From positions 620,001 through 684,000 of the forward strand of contig JAOARP010000047.1 in assembly GCA_025210525.1 (NCBI GenBank): a stretch of DNA of 64,000 nt, written 5' to 3'. Positions 1 through 8,512 of this stretch are shown in pieces. The first letter of the stretch is position 1. The number at the start of each line of letters is the position of its first letter. Source of the DNA: Marinisporobacter sp. GTDB lineage: Bacteria; Bacillota; Clostridia; Peptostreptococcales; Thermotaleaceae. The position numbers and the translations under genes are program-made. Below the pieces are notes generated by a model, which worked only from the letters and a program-made list of their open reading frames with translations, had not been told where the DNA came from and searched no databases.

Positions 1-596
1 TTAAAGTCAATTTCATGTTGTCCTGGGGCTACTTCATGATGAGAAGCTTCTATTTCAAATCCCATTTGCTTTAATGTAATGGTCATATCCTTTCTTGCAT
101 TTCCTCCTAAATCAATAGGGGCTAAATCAAAATATCCAGCATTATCATGGGTTTCTAAAGAGGGTTCGCCTCTTTCATCTGTATGGAATAAAAAGAATTC
201 ACATTCAGGTCCTACATTCATAGTATACCCCATATCATAAGCCTCTCTTAATACCTTTTTGAGTACATTTCTTGGACATCCTTCAAAAGGCGTTCCATCG
301 GCTTTGTAAACATCACAAATCATTCTTGCTTCTTTTGCATGGTTTGTCCAAGGGAATACTACAAAAGTAGATAAATCTGGTCTTAAATACATATCTGATT
401 CTTCGATTCGAACAAAACCATCAATAGATGAACCATCAAACATAATCTCATTATTTAATGCTTTTTCCAATTGCTCTATAGTAATAGAAACATTCTTCAT
501 AACTCCTAAAATATCTGTAAACTGTAAATGAATAAACTCAAGCTCTAGTTCCTTTGCCTTTTCTAATAATTCTTCTTTACTGTAATTACAACCCAT
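1..596 (-). CDS. glnA: Glutamine synthetase, type I (N-terminal part, runs off window)
   Basis: The enzyme makes glutamine from glutamate, ammonia and ATP in the cytosol. I translated this stretch by hand from the reverse strand. It begins [16 protein letters not shown] and contains the GS beta-grasp motif [10 protein letters not shown], then [10 protein letters not shown] and a region close to [15 protein letters not shown] and [13 protein letters not shown]. These are hallmarks of the N-terminal and early catalytic domain of GlnA. About 198 codons are present; the rest lies left of the window. The ATG at 596 follows a strong GAGGAGG site. A leader terminator and a consensus promoter lie upstream at 653-758, so expression is probably controlled by antitermination. 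Confidence 0.97.
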   Translation of the reverse strand, partial: MGCNYSKEELLEKAKELELEFIHLQFTDILGVMKNVSITIEQLEKALNNEIMFDGSSIDGFVRIEESDMYLRPDLSTFVVFPWTNHAKEARMICDVYKADGTPFEGCPRNVLKKVLREAYDMGYTMNVGPECEFFLFHTDERGEPSLETHDNAGYFDLAPIDLGGNARKDMTITLKQMGFEIEASHHEVAPGQHEIDF

Positions 597-652
597 TTTA
601 ATTCCTCCTCATTATTTGTAGTCTTTCAATCCCTTTGAAAACAATAAAAAAA

Positions 653-703
653 GCGTCAACAAATAAAGGATTTTATCTCCTTTTTTGTTGGACGCCATTG
701 CCC
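653..703 (-). promoter_or_regulatory. ANTAR-type antitermination leader of glnA
   Basis: Read on the minus strand, a short hairpin GGGC-AATGGC-GTCC (690-703) has a six-base loop with A at position 1 and G at position 4, the signature recognised by ANTAR-domain antiterminators. Its 3' arm overlaps the 5' arm of a strong intrinsic terminator (653-695, stem GCGTC/GACGC extended through the AACAAA/TTTGTT region, followed by a T run). The two structures cannot form together. The same arrangement precedes amtB at 16369-16422. I could not find a convincing first hairpin (P1). The ANTAR protein itself is not in the window. Confidence 0.75.
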
Positions 704-729
704 GTTGAATTATTTATTTAGTTGAAGAT

Positions 730-758
730 ATTATACAATATTTTTTTTATTTATGCAA
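730..758 (-). promoter_or_regulatory. Sigma-A promoter of glnA
   Basis: On the minus strand TTGCAT (753-758) and TATAAT (730-735) are separated by 17 bases. Transcription would start near 723, just upstream of the ANTAR hairpin. The amtB promoter has nearly the same sequence and the same spacing. Confidence 0.8.
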
Positions 759-779
759 GAGGAAATTTAAACAAAACCT

Positions 780-1538
780 TTATAAATCTCCAAATAAATG
801 CTCTGCATTTTCATAGAAAATTTTTCTAAGCTCTATTTCTTCTATATTTTTCTCTTTACTTATATAGGCTAAACTATCTATGATCATTTCGGGAACTCCT
901 TTTTCTCCATTATATGCCCAGGGTCCGTCACTCTCTAAAACCAAATTCTCTATAGGGATATTTTTTACGAAGGCTCTATAGCTTTTATTATACATAACAT
1001 CAGGACTTACAGATATATAATACCCTTCCCTTGTAATTTCCTTCATAATCTCTAAGTCTCCTTCAAACCAATGAAATAATGCCTTTTTTATTTTTCTCCT
1101 TTTTAATTCTTCTAACGCAATCTTTGCAGTAGTTTCAATACTATGGAGGACTACAGGTAAATCTAACTCTTTCGCTAAATCTAAAAATTGGATGAGTAAG
1201 CTTTTTCCCTTTTCTATATATTCTTCCTTTTCATTTTCTTCCAAACCCTCTAAGCTATAATAAGGCATACCGATTTCTCCAATGGCTATAATTTCATCTT
1301 TGTTCTCAATGATTTGTTTTTTAACTTCTTCAAATTCATCATAGTAATCTGGATATTCAGGATGAATCCCTAAACAAATAGATAAGTTTTTATAGCTTTT
1401 TTTCATCTTCAAAAGCTTCTCTCCTGATGCTTTATGCATAGCAGCCCCAATAACATGTATATACTTTTTCGAAAAAATATCTTCAAGCTCATGAAGATCA
1501 TATTGATCTATATGACAGTGTACATCAATCATTTTCAT
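780..1538 (-). CDS. TatD-like metal-dependent hydrolase
   Basis: This 252-aa cytosolic protein has the amidohydrolase/TatD fold. The N-terminal metal motif is IDVHCHID. IAIGEIG supplies a likely metal-binding Glu, VVLHSIETT and LFHWFEGD supply further His ligands, and LVLESDGPW supplies the late Asp. Family members are metal-dependent DNases or phosphodiesterases; the exact substrate cannot be read here. The ATG at 1538 follows AGGAGG. It lies 52 bases downstream of the thiamine transporter ATPase and may be the last gene of that operon, although a hairpin (1555-1592) lies between them. Confidence 0.85.
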   Translation of the reverse strand: MKMIDVHCHIDQYDLHELEDIFSKKYIHVIGAAMHKASGEKLLKMKKSYKNLSICLGIHPEYPDYYDEFEEVKKQIIENKDEIIAIGEIGMPYYSLEGLEENEKEEYIEKGKSLLIQFLDLAKELDLPVVLHSIETTAKIALEELKRRKIKKALFHWFEGDLEIMKEITREGYYISVSPDVMYNKSYRAFVKNIPIENLVLESDGPWAYNGEKGVPEMIIDSLAYISKEKNIEEIELRKIFYENAEHLFGDL

Positions 1539-1554
1539 TTCCTTATCCTCCTAA

Positions 1555-1592
1555 TGGAAAAAGGGCGACTCTATAAGCCTACCCCTTTTCCT
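1555..1592 (-). terminator. Hairpin between the thiamine ATPase gene and the tatD-like gene
   Basis: GGAAAAGGGG and CCCTTTTTCC pair across a loop of about 16 bases. There is no clean T tract after it, so it may be a weak terminator or an RNA stability element rather than a full stop. Confidence 0.4.
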
Positions 1593-2346
1593 ACTTTAGT
1601 GAATCCATCAATATTTTTTTATAGTTTAAAAACTTTTCCGTCACCACAATATCTTTTTTTCTTGGTCTTTCAAAATCTATCTGTACTTCCTTTAAAACCT
1701 TTGCAGGTCTTTCGCTAAGTACATAAATCCGATCTGATAAATAGATGGCTTCCTCTATATCATGGGTAATAAAAAGAACAGATCTTTTAAATTGATGCCA
1801 TATCTTAAGGAGCCACTCCTGCATTTTAGATCGATTAATGGCATCTAATGCTCCAAAGGGCTCATCTAGAAGTAATAATTCACTATCTACTAAAAAGGTT
1901 CGAAGAAGTGCTCCTCTTTGCCGCATCCCTCCTGATAATTCATTGGGGTAAGCTTCTTCAAATCCTTCCAGTCCAAAAACATCAAAATACTTCCTTACCT
2001 CTTCTTTTGCCTCTTTTTTATTTTTCCCTTCAATTTCAAGGGGAAGGAGCACATTATCTATAAGTGTCCTCCAAGGCATGAGTAGATCCTTTTGGTGCAT
2101 ATAGCCCGTTCTCTCTTTAGATTTTTCTAAAGGTTCTCCATCTATTTCTACTATACCTTCATAGGTTTTTTCAAGTTTTGTAATAATATGAAATATAGTA
2201 CTTTTTCCACAGCCACTAGGCCCTATGATAGAAACAAACTCTCCCTTATTTACATAAAGGTTGATATCCTTTAATACCTTTAATTCGTCCCTTTTAGAAA
2301 TGTAATCCTTATGAACATTTGTTAACCTAATTTTAGGTGTATGCAT
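1591..2346 (-). CDS. thiZ: ABC transporter ATPase, thiamine precursor uptake (ThiZ-like)
   Basis: This 251-aa protein is the energy-coupling subunit of an importer. It shows Walker A GPSGCGKST near residue 43, the ABC signature LSGGMRQRGALLRT near 136, Walker B LLLLDEPFGALDA near 158 and the switch His in LFITHDIEEA. The GMRQR signature variant is typical of the nitrate/taurine/HMP importer group. It lies 13 bases after thiY and two genes after the permease in a TPP-riboswitch operon, which identifies the likely substrate as a thiamine pyrimidine precursor rather than sulfonate or nitrate. Confidence 0.88.
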   Translation of the reverse strand: MHTPKIRLTNVHKDYISKRDELKVLKDINLYVNKGEFVSIIGPSGCGKSTIFHIITKLEKTYEGIVEIDGEPLEKSKERTGYMHQKDLLMPWRTLIDNVLLPLEIEGKNKKEAKEEVRKYFDVFGLEGFEEAYPNELSGGMRQRGALLRTFLVDSELLLLDEPFGALDAINRSKMQEWLLKIWHQFKRSVLFITHDIEEAIYLSDRIYVLSERPAKVLKEVQIDFERPRKKDIVVTEKFLNYKKILMDSLK

Positions 2347-2359
2347 TTTTTATGACTCC

Positions 2360-3364
2360 TTATTTCTCTGGTAAAAATTCATTAGTAAATGCAGCTTCTG
2401 TATCTATCTTTTTAGTGATTAAATCTCTTTCAAATAACCAATTTGTATAATTTTCCCACACTTCTTTTTTCTGTAATCCCCATTTTTCTGCATCTGCTTG
2501 ATACTTATCACTTAAGAATTTCTGACTTTCAACAACTAGCTCTTTATTTAGCTCTGGTGCAGCTTTTAATAAAATATCAGCAGCTTCAGTAGGATTTTTC
2601 ATAGCATCTGCATAGCCTTTGCTTGTAGCTTCCATAAATTTCTTTATTAAATCTTTATTCTCATTGATGTTTTTCTCATTTGTAATAATAACAGGTGTGT
2701 AATAATCAAGGGCAGGATCTTCTTTTCCTAAATCAACATAATTTAACTCAATCCCTTTAAGCTTTGCTTCAACTCCTGTCCAGCCTTCAAAGATCCATGC
2801 AAAATCAACATCCTTTTCACTTGCAGCAAAAAAATCTGCAGCTCCACTAGTAAGGATTTGAACTTTCTCAACATCTGCTCCATCCTTATCCATTAATGCC
2901 TTTAATGTTGCCTTTTCAATAGGAGAACCCCATCCACCATATCTTTTTCCTTCAAAATCCTTTGGTGTTTCAATTCCCTTTTCTTTTAAAGACGCAAAGC
3001 CTGATGTATTGTGCTGAATCACTGCTCCAATAGATACTACTGGAATATCTTCTACTCTTGCTAATGTAACAGACTCTTGATAACTTATACCAAATTGGGC
3101 TTTATCTGTTGCAACTAACTGTTCTGCTGTCCCTCCTGCTGGCTGGATAATCTCAACATCCATTCCTAAATCTTTATAGTAACCTTTATCCTTTGCCACA
3201 TAAAGCCCTGTATGATTTGTATTTGGAGTCCAATCTAATGTTACTGTAATTTTTTGAAGTTTATTCTCTTCCTTTGGTGCTTCCTCTTTCTTCGCTGCGC
3301 AGCCTGATAAACCTAAAACCATTACCAATAGACCAATTAATAAAACTTTTGCTTTTTTTATCAT
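2360..3364 (-). CDS. thiY: ABC transporter substrate-binding lipoprotein, thiamine pyrimidine precursor (ThiY/NMT1 family)
   Basis: The 334-aa protein starts with a lipoprotein signal peptide ending in the lipobox LSGC near residue 22. The mature part has the NMT1/THI5 fold: VTLDWTPNTNHTGLYVAKDKG is characteristic of the HMP and formylaminopyrimidine binding group. It would sit on the outside of the membrane and deliver substrate to the permease encoded upstream. The ATG follows AAAGGAGAG. The upstream permease frame overlaps its first 104 bases, which is unusual and is discussed separately. Confidence 0.9.
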   Translation of the reverse strand: MIKKAKVLLIGLLVMVLGLSGCAAKKEEAPKEENKLQKITVTLDWTPNTNHTGLYVAKDKGYYKDLGMDVEIIQPAGGTAEQLVATDKAQFGISYQESVTLARVEDIPVVSIGAVIQHNTSGFASLKEKGIETPKDFEGKRYGGWGSPIEKATLKALMDKDGADVEKVQILTSGAADFFAASEKDVDFAWIFEGWTGVEAKLKGIELNYVDLGKEDPALDYYTPVIITNEKNINENKDLIKKFMEATSKGYADAMKNPTEAADILLKAAPELNKELVVESQKFLSDKYQADAEKWGLQKKEVWENYTNWLFERDLITKKIDTEAAFTNEFLPEK

Positions 3365-4142
3365 TTGAATCTCTCCTTTGACTTTTTTCCTGATTCCAAG
3401 GCATAATTTTTTTTGAAAATATTTCTATCAGTTGAAATATACCAATACTTAATAAAACCACAATAAATATATCTGCAAATAAAGCTTCTATACTAAAGGA
3501 ACTCATAGCCCTAGTCATATATACCCCTAAACCGCTTTTTGCACCAATCCATTCTGCAAGTACAGCCCCCATAATACTGTAGGTAGCTGCAATTTTAAGT
3601 CCTGAAAAAAATGCTGGCAATGTAGACGGGAGTTGTACCTTCATAAAGATTTGATAAGGATTTGCCCCCATGACCTTCATTAAATTAATAAGATCTTCAT
3701 CAACAGTAGCAAGTCCTTCTATAACACTTACGGCAATAGGAAAAAAACAAACTAATACTACAATCACCACTTTAGGTAAAATACCAAATCCCAGCCAAAT
3801 CATAAAAAGAGGTGCTAATGCAATAATAGGAATCGTCTGGGATATAACAAATATAGGGTAAACTACTTTTTTTAAAAGCTTATATTTGTTCATTAGCCCT
3901 GATATAAAAACTGCAAATATAGTGGCTGCAAAAAATCCAACGCCTGCCTCAAAAATAGTTGTTTTTGTATGCTCCCACAAGATTTCTCTATTATAGATCA
4001 AAGCATCTAATATCCCAGATGGTGCAGGCAATATATATTTAGGTATATGATATACTTTTATAAGTATTTCCCATAGCATAATAAAAAAAACAATAAAAGC
4101 AATGGGTAGCACTCTATCCCCTGTATTTTCCCACTTTTTCAT
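3261..4142 (-). CDS. thiX: ABC transporter permease, thiamine precursor uptake (ThiX-like)
   Basis: This 293-aa membrane protein has about six hydrophobic segments and the inner-membrane EAA-type loop around GANPYQIFMKVQLPSTLPAFFSGLK (residues about 160-185), which contacts the ATPase. It belongs to the SsuC/TauC/ThiX permease family. Family members usually end soon after the last membrane helix, at about 255 residues. Here the frame continues about 35 residues through the start of thiY with a basic tail that looks like out-of-frame translation. The true end may therefore be near 3364, with a small frameshift. The start overlaps the upstream thiamine-binding gene by 29 bases. Confidence 0.85.
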   Translation of the reverse strand: MKKWENTGDRVLPIAFIVFFIMLWEILIKVYHIPKYILPAPSGILDALIYNREILWEHTKTTIFEAGVGFFAATIFAVFISGLMNKYKLLKKVVYPIFVISQTIPIIALAPLFMIWLGFGILPKVVIVVLVCFFPIAVSVIEGLATVDEDLINLMKVMGANPYQIFMKVQLPSTLPAFFSGLKIAATYSIMGAVLAEWIGAKSGLGVYMTRAMSSFSIEALFADIFIVVLLSIGIFQLIEIFSKKIMPWNQEKSQRRDSNDKKSKSFINWSIGNGFRFIRLRSEERGSTKGRE

Positions 4143-4404
4143 TCATGGTCACACCCTCTGGTTTATAATCAATTTTTACCATAGAAACAACTCTACTTGC
4201 TCCTTCTTCTACACAAATCTCCTGAGCTTTTTTTACAATCTCAAGTAATGTATCTAAGCTTCCTTCCATAGTCGTTTCCATAGGTCCTACTTCATACTTT
4301 ACACCACTTTGATCAATAAGGGCAATGACCTTATCTACTACTGGATATATTCTTTCTTCTGGAACTACAGGGAGTACCTGTAGGCTTACATTTACAGTTT
4401 GCAT
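4114..4404 (-). CDS. Thiamine-binding MTH1187/YkoF-family protein
   Basis: This 96-aa cytosolic protein contains VNVSLQVLPV, VDKVIALIDQSGVKYEVGPMETTMEGSLD and VSMVKIDYK, which is the ferredoxin-like fold of the MTH1187/YqgV family. Members bind thiamine or its precursors. It is the first gene after a TPP riboswitch and overlaps the permease gene, so a role as an accessory binding protein for the importer is likely. Translation starts at ATG 4404 after GAGGAGTG. Confidence 0.87.
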   Translation of the reverse strand: MQTVNVSLQVLPVVPEERIYPVVDKVIALIDQSGVKYEVGPMETTMEGSLDTLLEIVKKAQEICVEEGASRVVSMVKIDYKPEGVTMNEKVGKYRG

Positions 4405-4435
4405 TTGCTCACTCCTCTTTTTTATCCTTCTAAGA

Positions 4436-4470
4436 AAATAAAAAACTGTTGCACAGAATAGGCAACAGTA
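4436..4470 (-). terminator. Expression-platform terminator of the TPP riboswitch
   Basis: CTGTTGC and GCAACAG pair and are followed by TTTTTTA on the minus strand, directly after the riboswitch aptamer and before the first gene of the thiamine operon. This fits a transcription-off switch when TPP is bound. Confidence 0.85.
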
Positions 4471-4479
4471 CTTTACTCT

Positions 4480-4562
<83 letters not shown>

Positions 4563-4582
4563 TTATTTTATTTACTATATTA

Positions 4583-4610
4583 AGTATATACTTTTTTCGA
4601 ATAAAATCAA
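4583..4610 (-). promoter_or_regulatory. Promoter of the thiamine transport operon
   Basis: On the minus strand TTGATT (4605-4610) and TATACT (4583-4588) are separated by 16 bases. The start site would fall about 15-20 bases before the TPP aptamer. Confidence 0.6.
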
Positions 4611-4864
4611 TACTTTTCCTCTTTTCATCCTCTTGTAGATTTCTTAAAGAAGGCATTCATATATAAATAAGAAATCTATAAACAACTTCTAAAACCATTT
4701 ACTATTTGCCCCTTGATGAATCTATCAAAATATATACATTATGAAAGGATAACTTTTATAGTATATTATTTGTTTACATTTTTACTATATTTAGGAAGGA
4801 CTTTCTACTCTTTGAAAGAACTTAATATCTATACAAGAATTTTAACTAAAAGGAGCTAAAAAAC

Positions 4865-6400
4865 ATGAAAAAATTACAATCTATTATTTTTATTTGTCTA
4901 TTATTCTTTTCTTGTATGTTTTCACAAGTAACTGCACAAGAAGAGGTTTATGAAGGAATTACAAAAGGAGAATTTATATCTACATTAGTAGATATGATGA
5001 GCTGGAAGCTAGAACTTAATACTACAGCACCAATCACTATCCATGATTATGTAAAGTTAGCTAATAAACATGGTTTATCTATTGATGCTTCTTTACATTT
5101 CGATGAACCTATTACAAAGGAAGAAGCAAGATTAATATTTGTAAGAAGCATGGGATATGATCCCTCTACAAGGAAAATAAATTTTTCGTGTCATCCATTT
5201 GAAGCTATTCAAATAGATTCTAAAAATCCTTCACAAAAAATAATCCTAGAAATGTATAAAAAAATTTCTACTCCCATAGAAAAGCTCCATGGCTTTTATG
5301 CTATAAGGTCTTACCCCCAAGTTGAAATGCTAGGCGCTTTTAATTCTATTTGCTTTGGCTGGAGTAGAGTAGAAATTGATGATCACAACAAAGCCATATT
5401 ACGATTAGATAAAGGCAATAGCTTTTGTATTCCTTCAGGATTTTCTGAAGTTGTAAAAAAATCATATGACAATGGCGTATCTCCCAATCTAATGGTCTAT
5501 GCATCCCAATGCAAAAAAGATAAAAATGGCATAGGAATGGTTGAACATATTTTAAAAAATCAAAATGAAAAAGAAGATCTTATCAATCAGATTGTATCTC
5601 ATGTAAAAAAAGTCCAAAAAGAAAATGAGGTAGCTAGCTTTGAAGGAGTCATCATTGATTTTGAGGATATAACGAAAGAAACATTAGCCCAACCCTTTAA
5701 TGATTTTTTAAAAGCCTTAAAAAATGAACTTGCCCAATACAATAAAAAACTATATGTAACCGTCCCTCCTAGAAAATATTATAAAGGCTATGATTATAAA
5801 ACTATTGGAGAAATTGCAGATGGAGTCATATTGATGGCTCATGATTATTATGCAAGAAAAGTAAATGATTTAGTGATAGGTACTTCTACTGAAGGATTCT
5901 CTCATATAGAAAGTCCTCTTACGCCTATAGAAAATACTTACAATAAAGGATTTGATATTTATCATGCTTTAAGAGATATTACAGATGAACAAACAGGTAT
6001 TGCTGATAAAGATAAGATTTATCTTCAAATATCCTTTGATGCAGTTCAATGGAGAAAAGGAAAAAACAGTACAGATTCTAAATTGTGGAAGGTTCATCCC
6101 CCTTATTATGCCATCAAAAAAAGGATGCAAACAGACAGGGAAGAATTTGATTTCTATATGTGGTATGATAAAAAATCTGAAAATCCATATTTTAATTATT
6201 ATGATGAAGAAAAAGCTATTGAGAATATTGTATGGTATGAAGATACGAGAAGTGTATTAGCAAAAATAAATTTAGGAAAATTATTTGGTATAAAGAATAT
6301 TTCTTTATGGAGATTAGGAACGATTCCATCCTACAAAGAAGAAAATGATGGATTTATGTACTTAGACACATGGCAAAATATTATTAGCCAACATAAATAG
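4865..6400 (+). CDS. Secreted GH18/YaaH-like glycoside hydrolase
   Basis: The 511-aa protein has an N-terminal signal peptide (about residues 1-25, ending near VTAQ). Residues about 28-100 (KGEFISTLVDMM, then PITKEEARLIFVRSMGYDP) resemble S-layer-homology-type repeats. The rest resembles the GH18 TIM barrel of spore-cortex and peptidoglycan hydrolases such as YaaH. Residues about 258-270 carry VIIDFEDI, which gives the D-x-E catalytic pair. VTVPPRKYY, DGVILMAHDYYA and IYLQISFDAVQW match later barrel strands. It probably cleaves cell-wall or chitin-like polymers outside the cell. It is a single gene ending at a hairpin terminator. Confidence 0.75.
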   Translation: MKKLQSIIFICLLFFSCMFSQVTAQEEVYEGITKGEFISTLVDMMSWKLELNTTAPITIHDYVKLANKHGLSIDASLHFDEPITKEEARLIFVRSMGYDPSTRKINFSCHPFEAIQIDSKNPSQKIILEMYKKISTPIEKLHGFYAIRSYPQVEMLGAFNSICFGWSRVEIDDHNKAILRLDKGNSFCIPSGFSEVVKKSYDNGVSPNLMVYASQCKKDKNGIGMVEHILKNQNEKEDLINQIVSHVKKVQKENEVASFEGVIIDFEDITKETLAQPFNDFLKALKNELAQYNKKLYVTVPPRKYYKGYDYKTIGEIADGVILMAHDYYARKVNDLVIGTSTEGFSHIESPLTPIENTYNKGFDIYHALRDITDEQTGIADKDKIYLQISFDAVQWRKGKNSTDSKLWKVHPPYYAIKKRMQTDREEFDFYMWYDKKSENPYFNYYDEEKAIENIVWYEDTRSVLAKINLGKLFGIKNISLWRLGTIPSYKEENDGFMYLDTWQNIISQHK

Positions 6401-6407
6401 CATTAAA

Positions 6408-6446
6408 GGAAGGTATTCCTCTAAATTTTTAGAGGAATACCTTTAA
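6408..6446. terminator. Bidirectional terminator between the GH18-like gene and bceB
   Basis: AAGGTATTCCTCTAAA pairs with TTTAGAGGAATACCTT, with a T-rich tail on the plus strand and A/T-rich flanks for the opposite strand. It separates two converging genes. Confidence 0.8.
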
Positions 6447-6493
6447 ATTTCAAAAAATTATTTTTAGAATATACACTAAATCTTATCTAACTC

Positions 6494-8512
6494 CTAATGA
6501 TTCTCTACTATATTTTTATAACCTATATAAGTAATATAAGCATATCCACTATAGATCATTGTAATCCCTATGACCACCATCATAGCTGGTAGCAGCTCAA
6601 TACCAATTGGAAAATCTGAACTTTTTTGTAATCTGTTCAATATCTGAAGTCCTACTACAGCATGGACAAGAGCTAACCCAAGAGGAAGCATAAAATGAAC
6701 AATAATTTGAATGAATATACTCTTATGAATCATCTTCTCTGATGCACCAATCTTTTTAAGGGCTTTGTATCTCGTGAGACTATCCGTCCCTTCTGTTAAT
6801 TGTTGAATTCCTAATACAGCTGCACTAGCTATTAAAAATACAAAACCTAAGTAGATACATACATATAAAATAGTTCCTACAAATCCTTTCATTTCCTGAT
6901 ATACTTGATTTTCCGTACTGGCAGACATATAAAAACCATAGGATTCTACTAATTGATCTTTTCCAACGATAACGTCGCCTTCAGATTTATACATTTTTTC
7001 TGGAAGTTTTTCTTGTAAATCTTTGATCTTTTCTTCAAGCTTTTCTTTATTTTTTTCATTTACTTTTATATGCATGACGGATGAAGCTTTCTTCATATTT
7101 TTTACAGCTTGATCCCCTATGATTGCTATTAACTCATCATTGCTTTGTGTCGTTCCTATATTGTTTTTTATCAAATAGCTTTTTCCATCTATCTTTATTT
7201 CTTTTTTATTTTCCATTATTTTTTGTAATACTTCTTTCATATCCTCATCATCTGTCAGAAATAAAATTTCATTTTCTTTTAAGTCAACAGGATTTTCCCC
7301 CAACCATTTCTTCACTTCATTATATTGTGATATTTTTCTAATGCTTAAGCCTAAAGGATAGGTTTTTAATCTTTCCTTTAACATTTCATTTGCATATTCA
7401 TTGAGTAGGGTAGTTAATTTCATCTTTGTTTCATACTCATCTATCAGTGTATATTGAAAATCTTGAAATTCAACGCCTACTATTTTCAAGGCTTCTTCTA
7501 CGTCTTTCACTTTCTGATTTTCATCTATAGTCAATGTAATTTTAGCATCAAAGGGCATATGTTTTTTTATCTTTTTCTCTACTTGGTACTTTACACTAAA
7601 GCTAGCCGATAACATAGCTATGGTTACAAACAACATACAACAAATAATGGTCATAGCTATAAAATTTGTATTGATCTTATGCTGAAATTGCTTCATGATA
7701 AATATATTTAACTCCTTAAAATAGATCTTTTTACTCTTTTTAAGGATTGTAAATAAAAATCCAGATAATCCAGCGAAAAACAATAATGTTCCTACAGCAC
7801 CTAATAAAATAGATAAGACAGATTTTCCACTTATGGCTCCAATCGTATATGTCCAACCTAAATAATAGCTTTCTCCTAAGAAAATAATTCCTAGTAAAAA
7901 TAACCCTACTGCTAGCTTAGGATTTTTAAATTTTATTTCTTCATTCTTCTTAGAAGCATAAATCATATCAATCAATTTATTTTTAGCTACAAGGGATACA
8001 TTAAAAACCATAACCAAAATAAACATGATCGCAAAATATATAAATGTCTTATAAACAGCACTTATAGATAGATGAAATGTATATTCTCTCATATCAAATG
8101 CAAATAATTTTCCTGTAAGAACTGAAATTCCTTGAGATAAAATAATTCCTACAATTAAACCTGCCATCAACGCTATACTCCCTACGATCCATGTTTCAAA
8201 TATCAATATTTGAGAGATTTTTCTCTTGGACATGCCTAAAGTAACATAAATCCCCAACTCTTTTTTTCTCTTTTTTACTACAGCATTATTAGCATATAGC
8301 ATCAGACCACTAAAGATCATAGAAATCAATATAGAGATATAGGATAATCCCTTTAATAATTCTTTTATTTTATAAATATCTTTCATAGCTGCTTGACTCT
8401 CTATGGCATTAAAATTATAAAAAATGCATACAGCTAACATAAGGGTGACAAAATAGATGGTATAATCCTTAAAGCTTTTTTTAATATTGTTTTTGGCCAT
8501 TTTAAAATACAT
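6494..8512 (-). CDS. bceB: Bce-type ABC transporter permease (FtsX family, peptide-antibiotic resistance)
   Basis: The 672-aa membrane protein has the BceB layout. One helix lies at about residues 17-38, followed by FtsX-like helices to about 300, a large extracellular domain at about residues 310-530 (after helix FIAMTIICCMLFVTIAMLSA), and three C-terminal helices. The N-terminal start MYFKMAKNNIKKSFKDYTIYF is typical. Such transporters protect lipid II-cycle targets from peptide antibiotics and act as the sensor for the partner kinase. The gene overlaps bceA by 11 bases. The ATG at 8512 follows GGAGGGG. Confidence 0.88.
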   Translation of the reverse strand: MYFKMAKNNIKKSFKDYTIYFVTLMLAVCIFYNFNAIESQAAMKDIYKIKELLKGLSYISILISMIFSGLMLYANNAVVKKRKKELGIYVTLGMSKRKISQILIFETWIVGSIALMAGLIVGIILSQGISVLTGKLFAFDMREYTFHLSISAVYKTFIYFAIMFILVMVFNVSLVAKNKLIDMIYASKKNEEIKFKNPKLAVGLFLLGIIFLGESYYLGWTYTIGAISGKSVLSILLGAVGTLLFFAGLSGFLFTILKKSKKIYFKELNIFIMKQFQHKINTNFIAMTIICCMLFVTIAMLSASFSVKYQVEKKIKKHMPFDAKITLTIDENQKVKDVEEALKIVGVEFQDFQYTLIDEYETKMKLTTLLNEYANEMLKERLKTYPLGLSIRKISQYNEVKKWLGENPVDLKENEILFLTDDEDMKEVLQKIMENKKEIKIDGKSYLIKNNIGTTQSNDELIAIIGDQAVKNMKKASSVMHIKVNEKNKEKLEEKIKDLQEKLPEKMYKSEGDVIVGKDQLVESYGFYMSASTENQVYQEMKGFVGTILYVCIYLGFVFLIASAAVLGIQQLTEGTDSLTRYKALKKIGASEKMIHKSIFIQIIVHFMLPLGLALVHAVVGLQILNRLQKSSDFPIGIELLPAMMVVIGITMIYSGYAYITYIGYKNIVENH

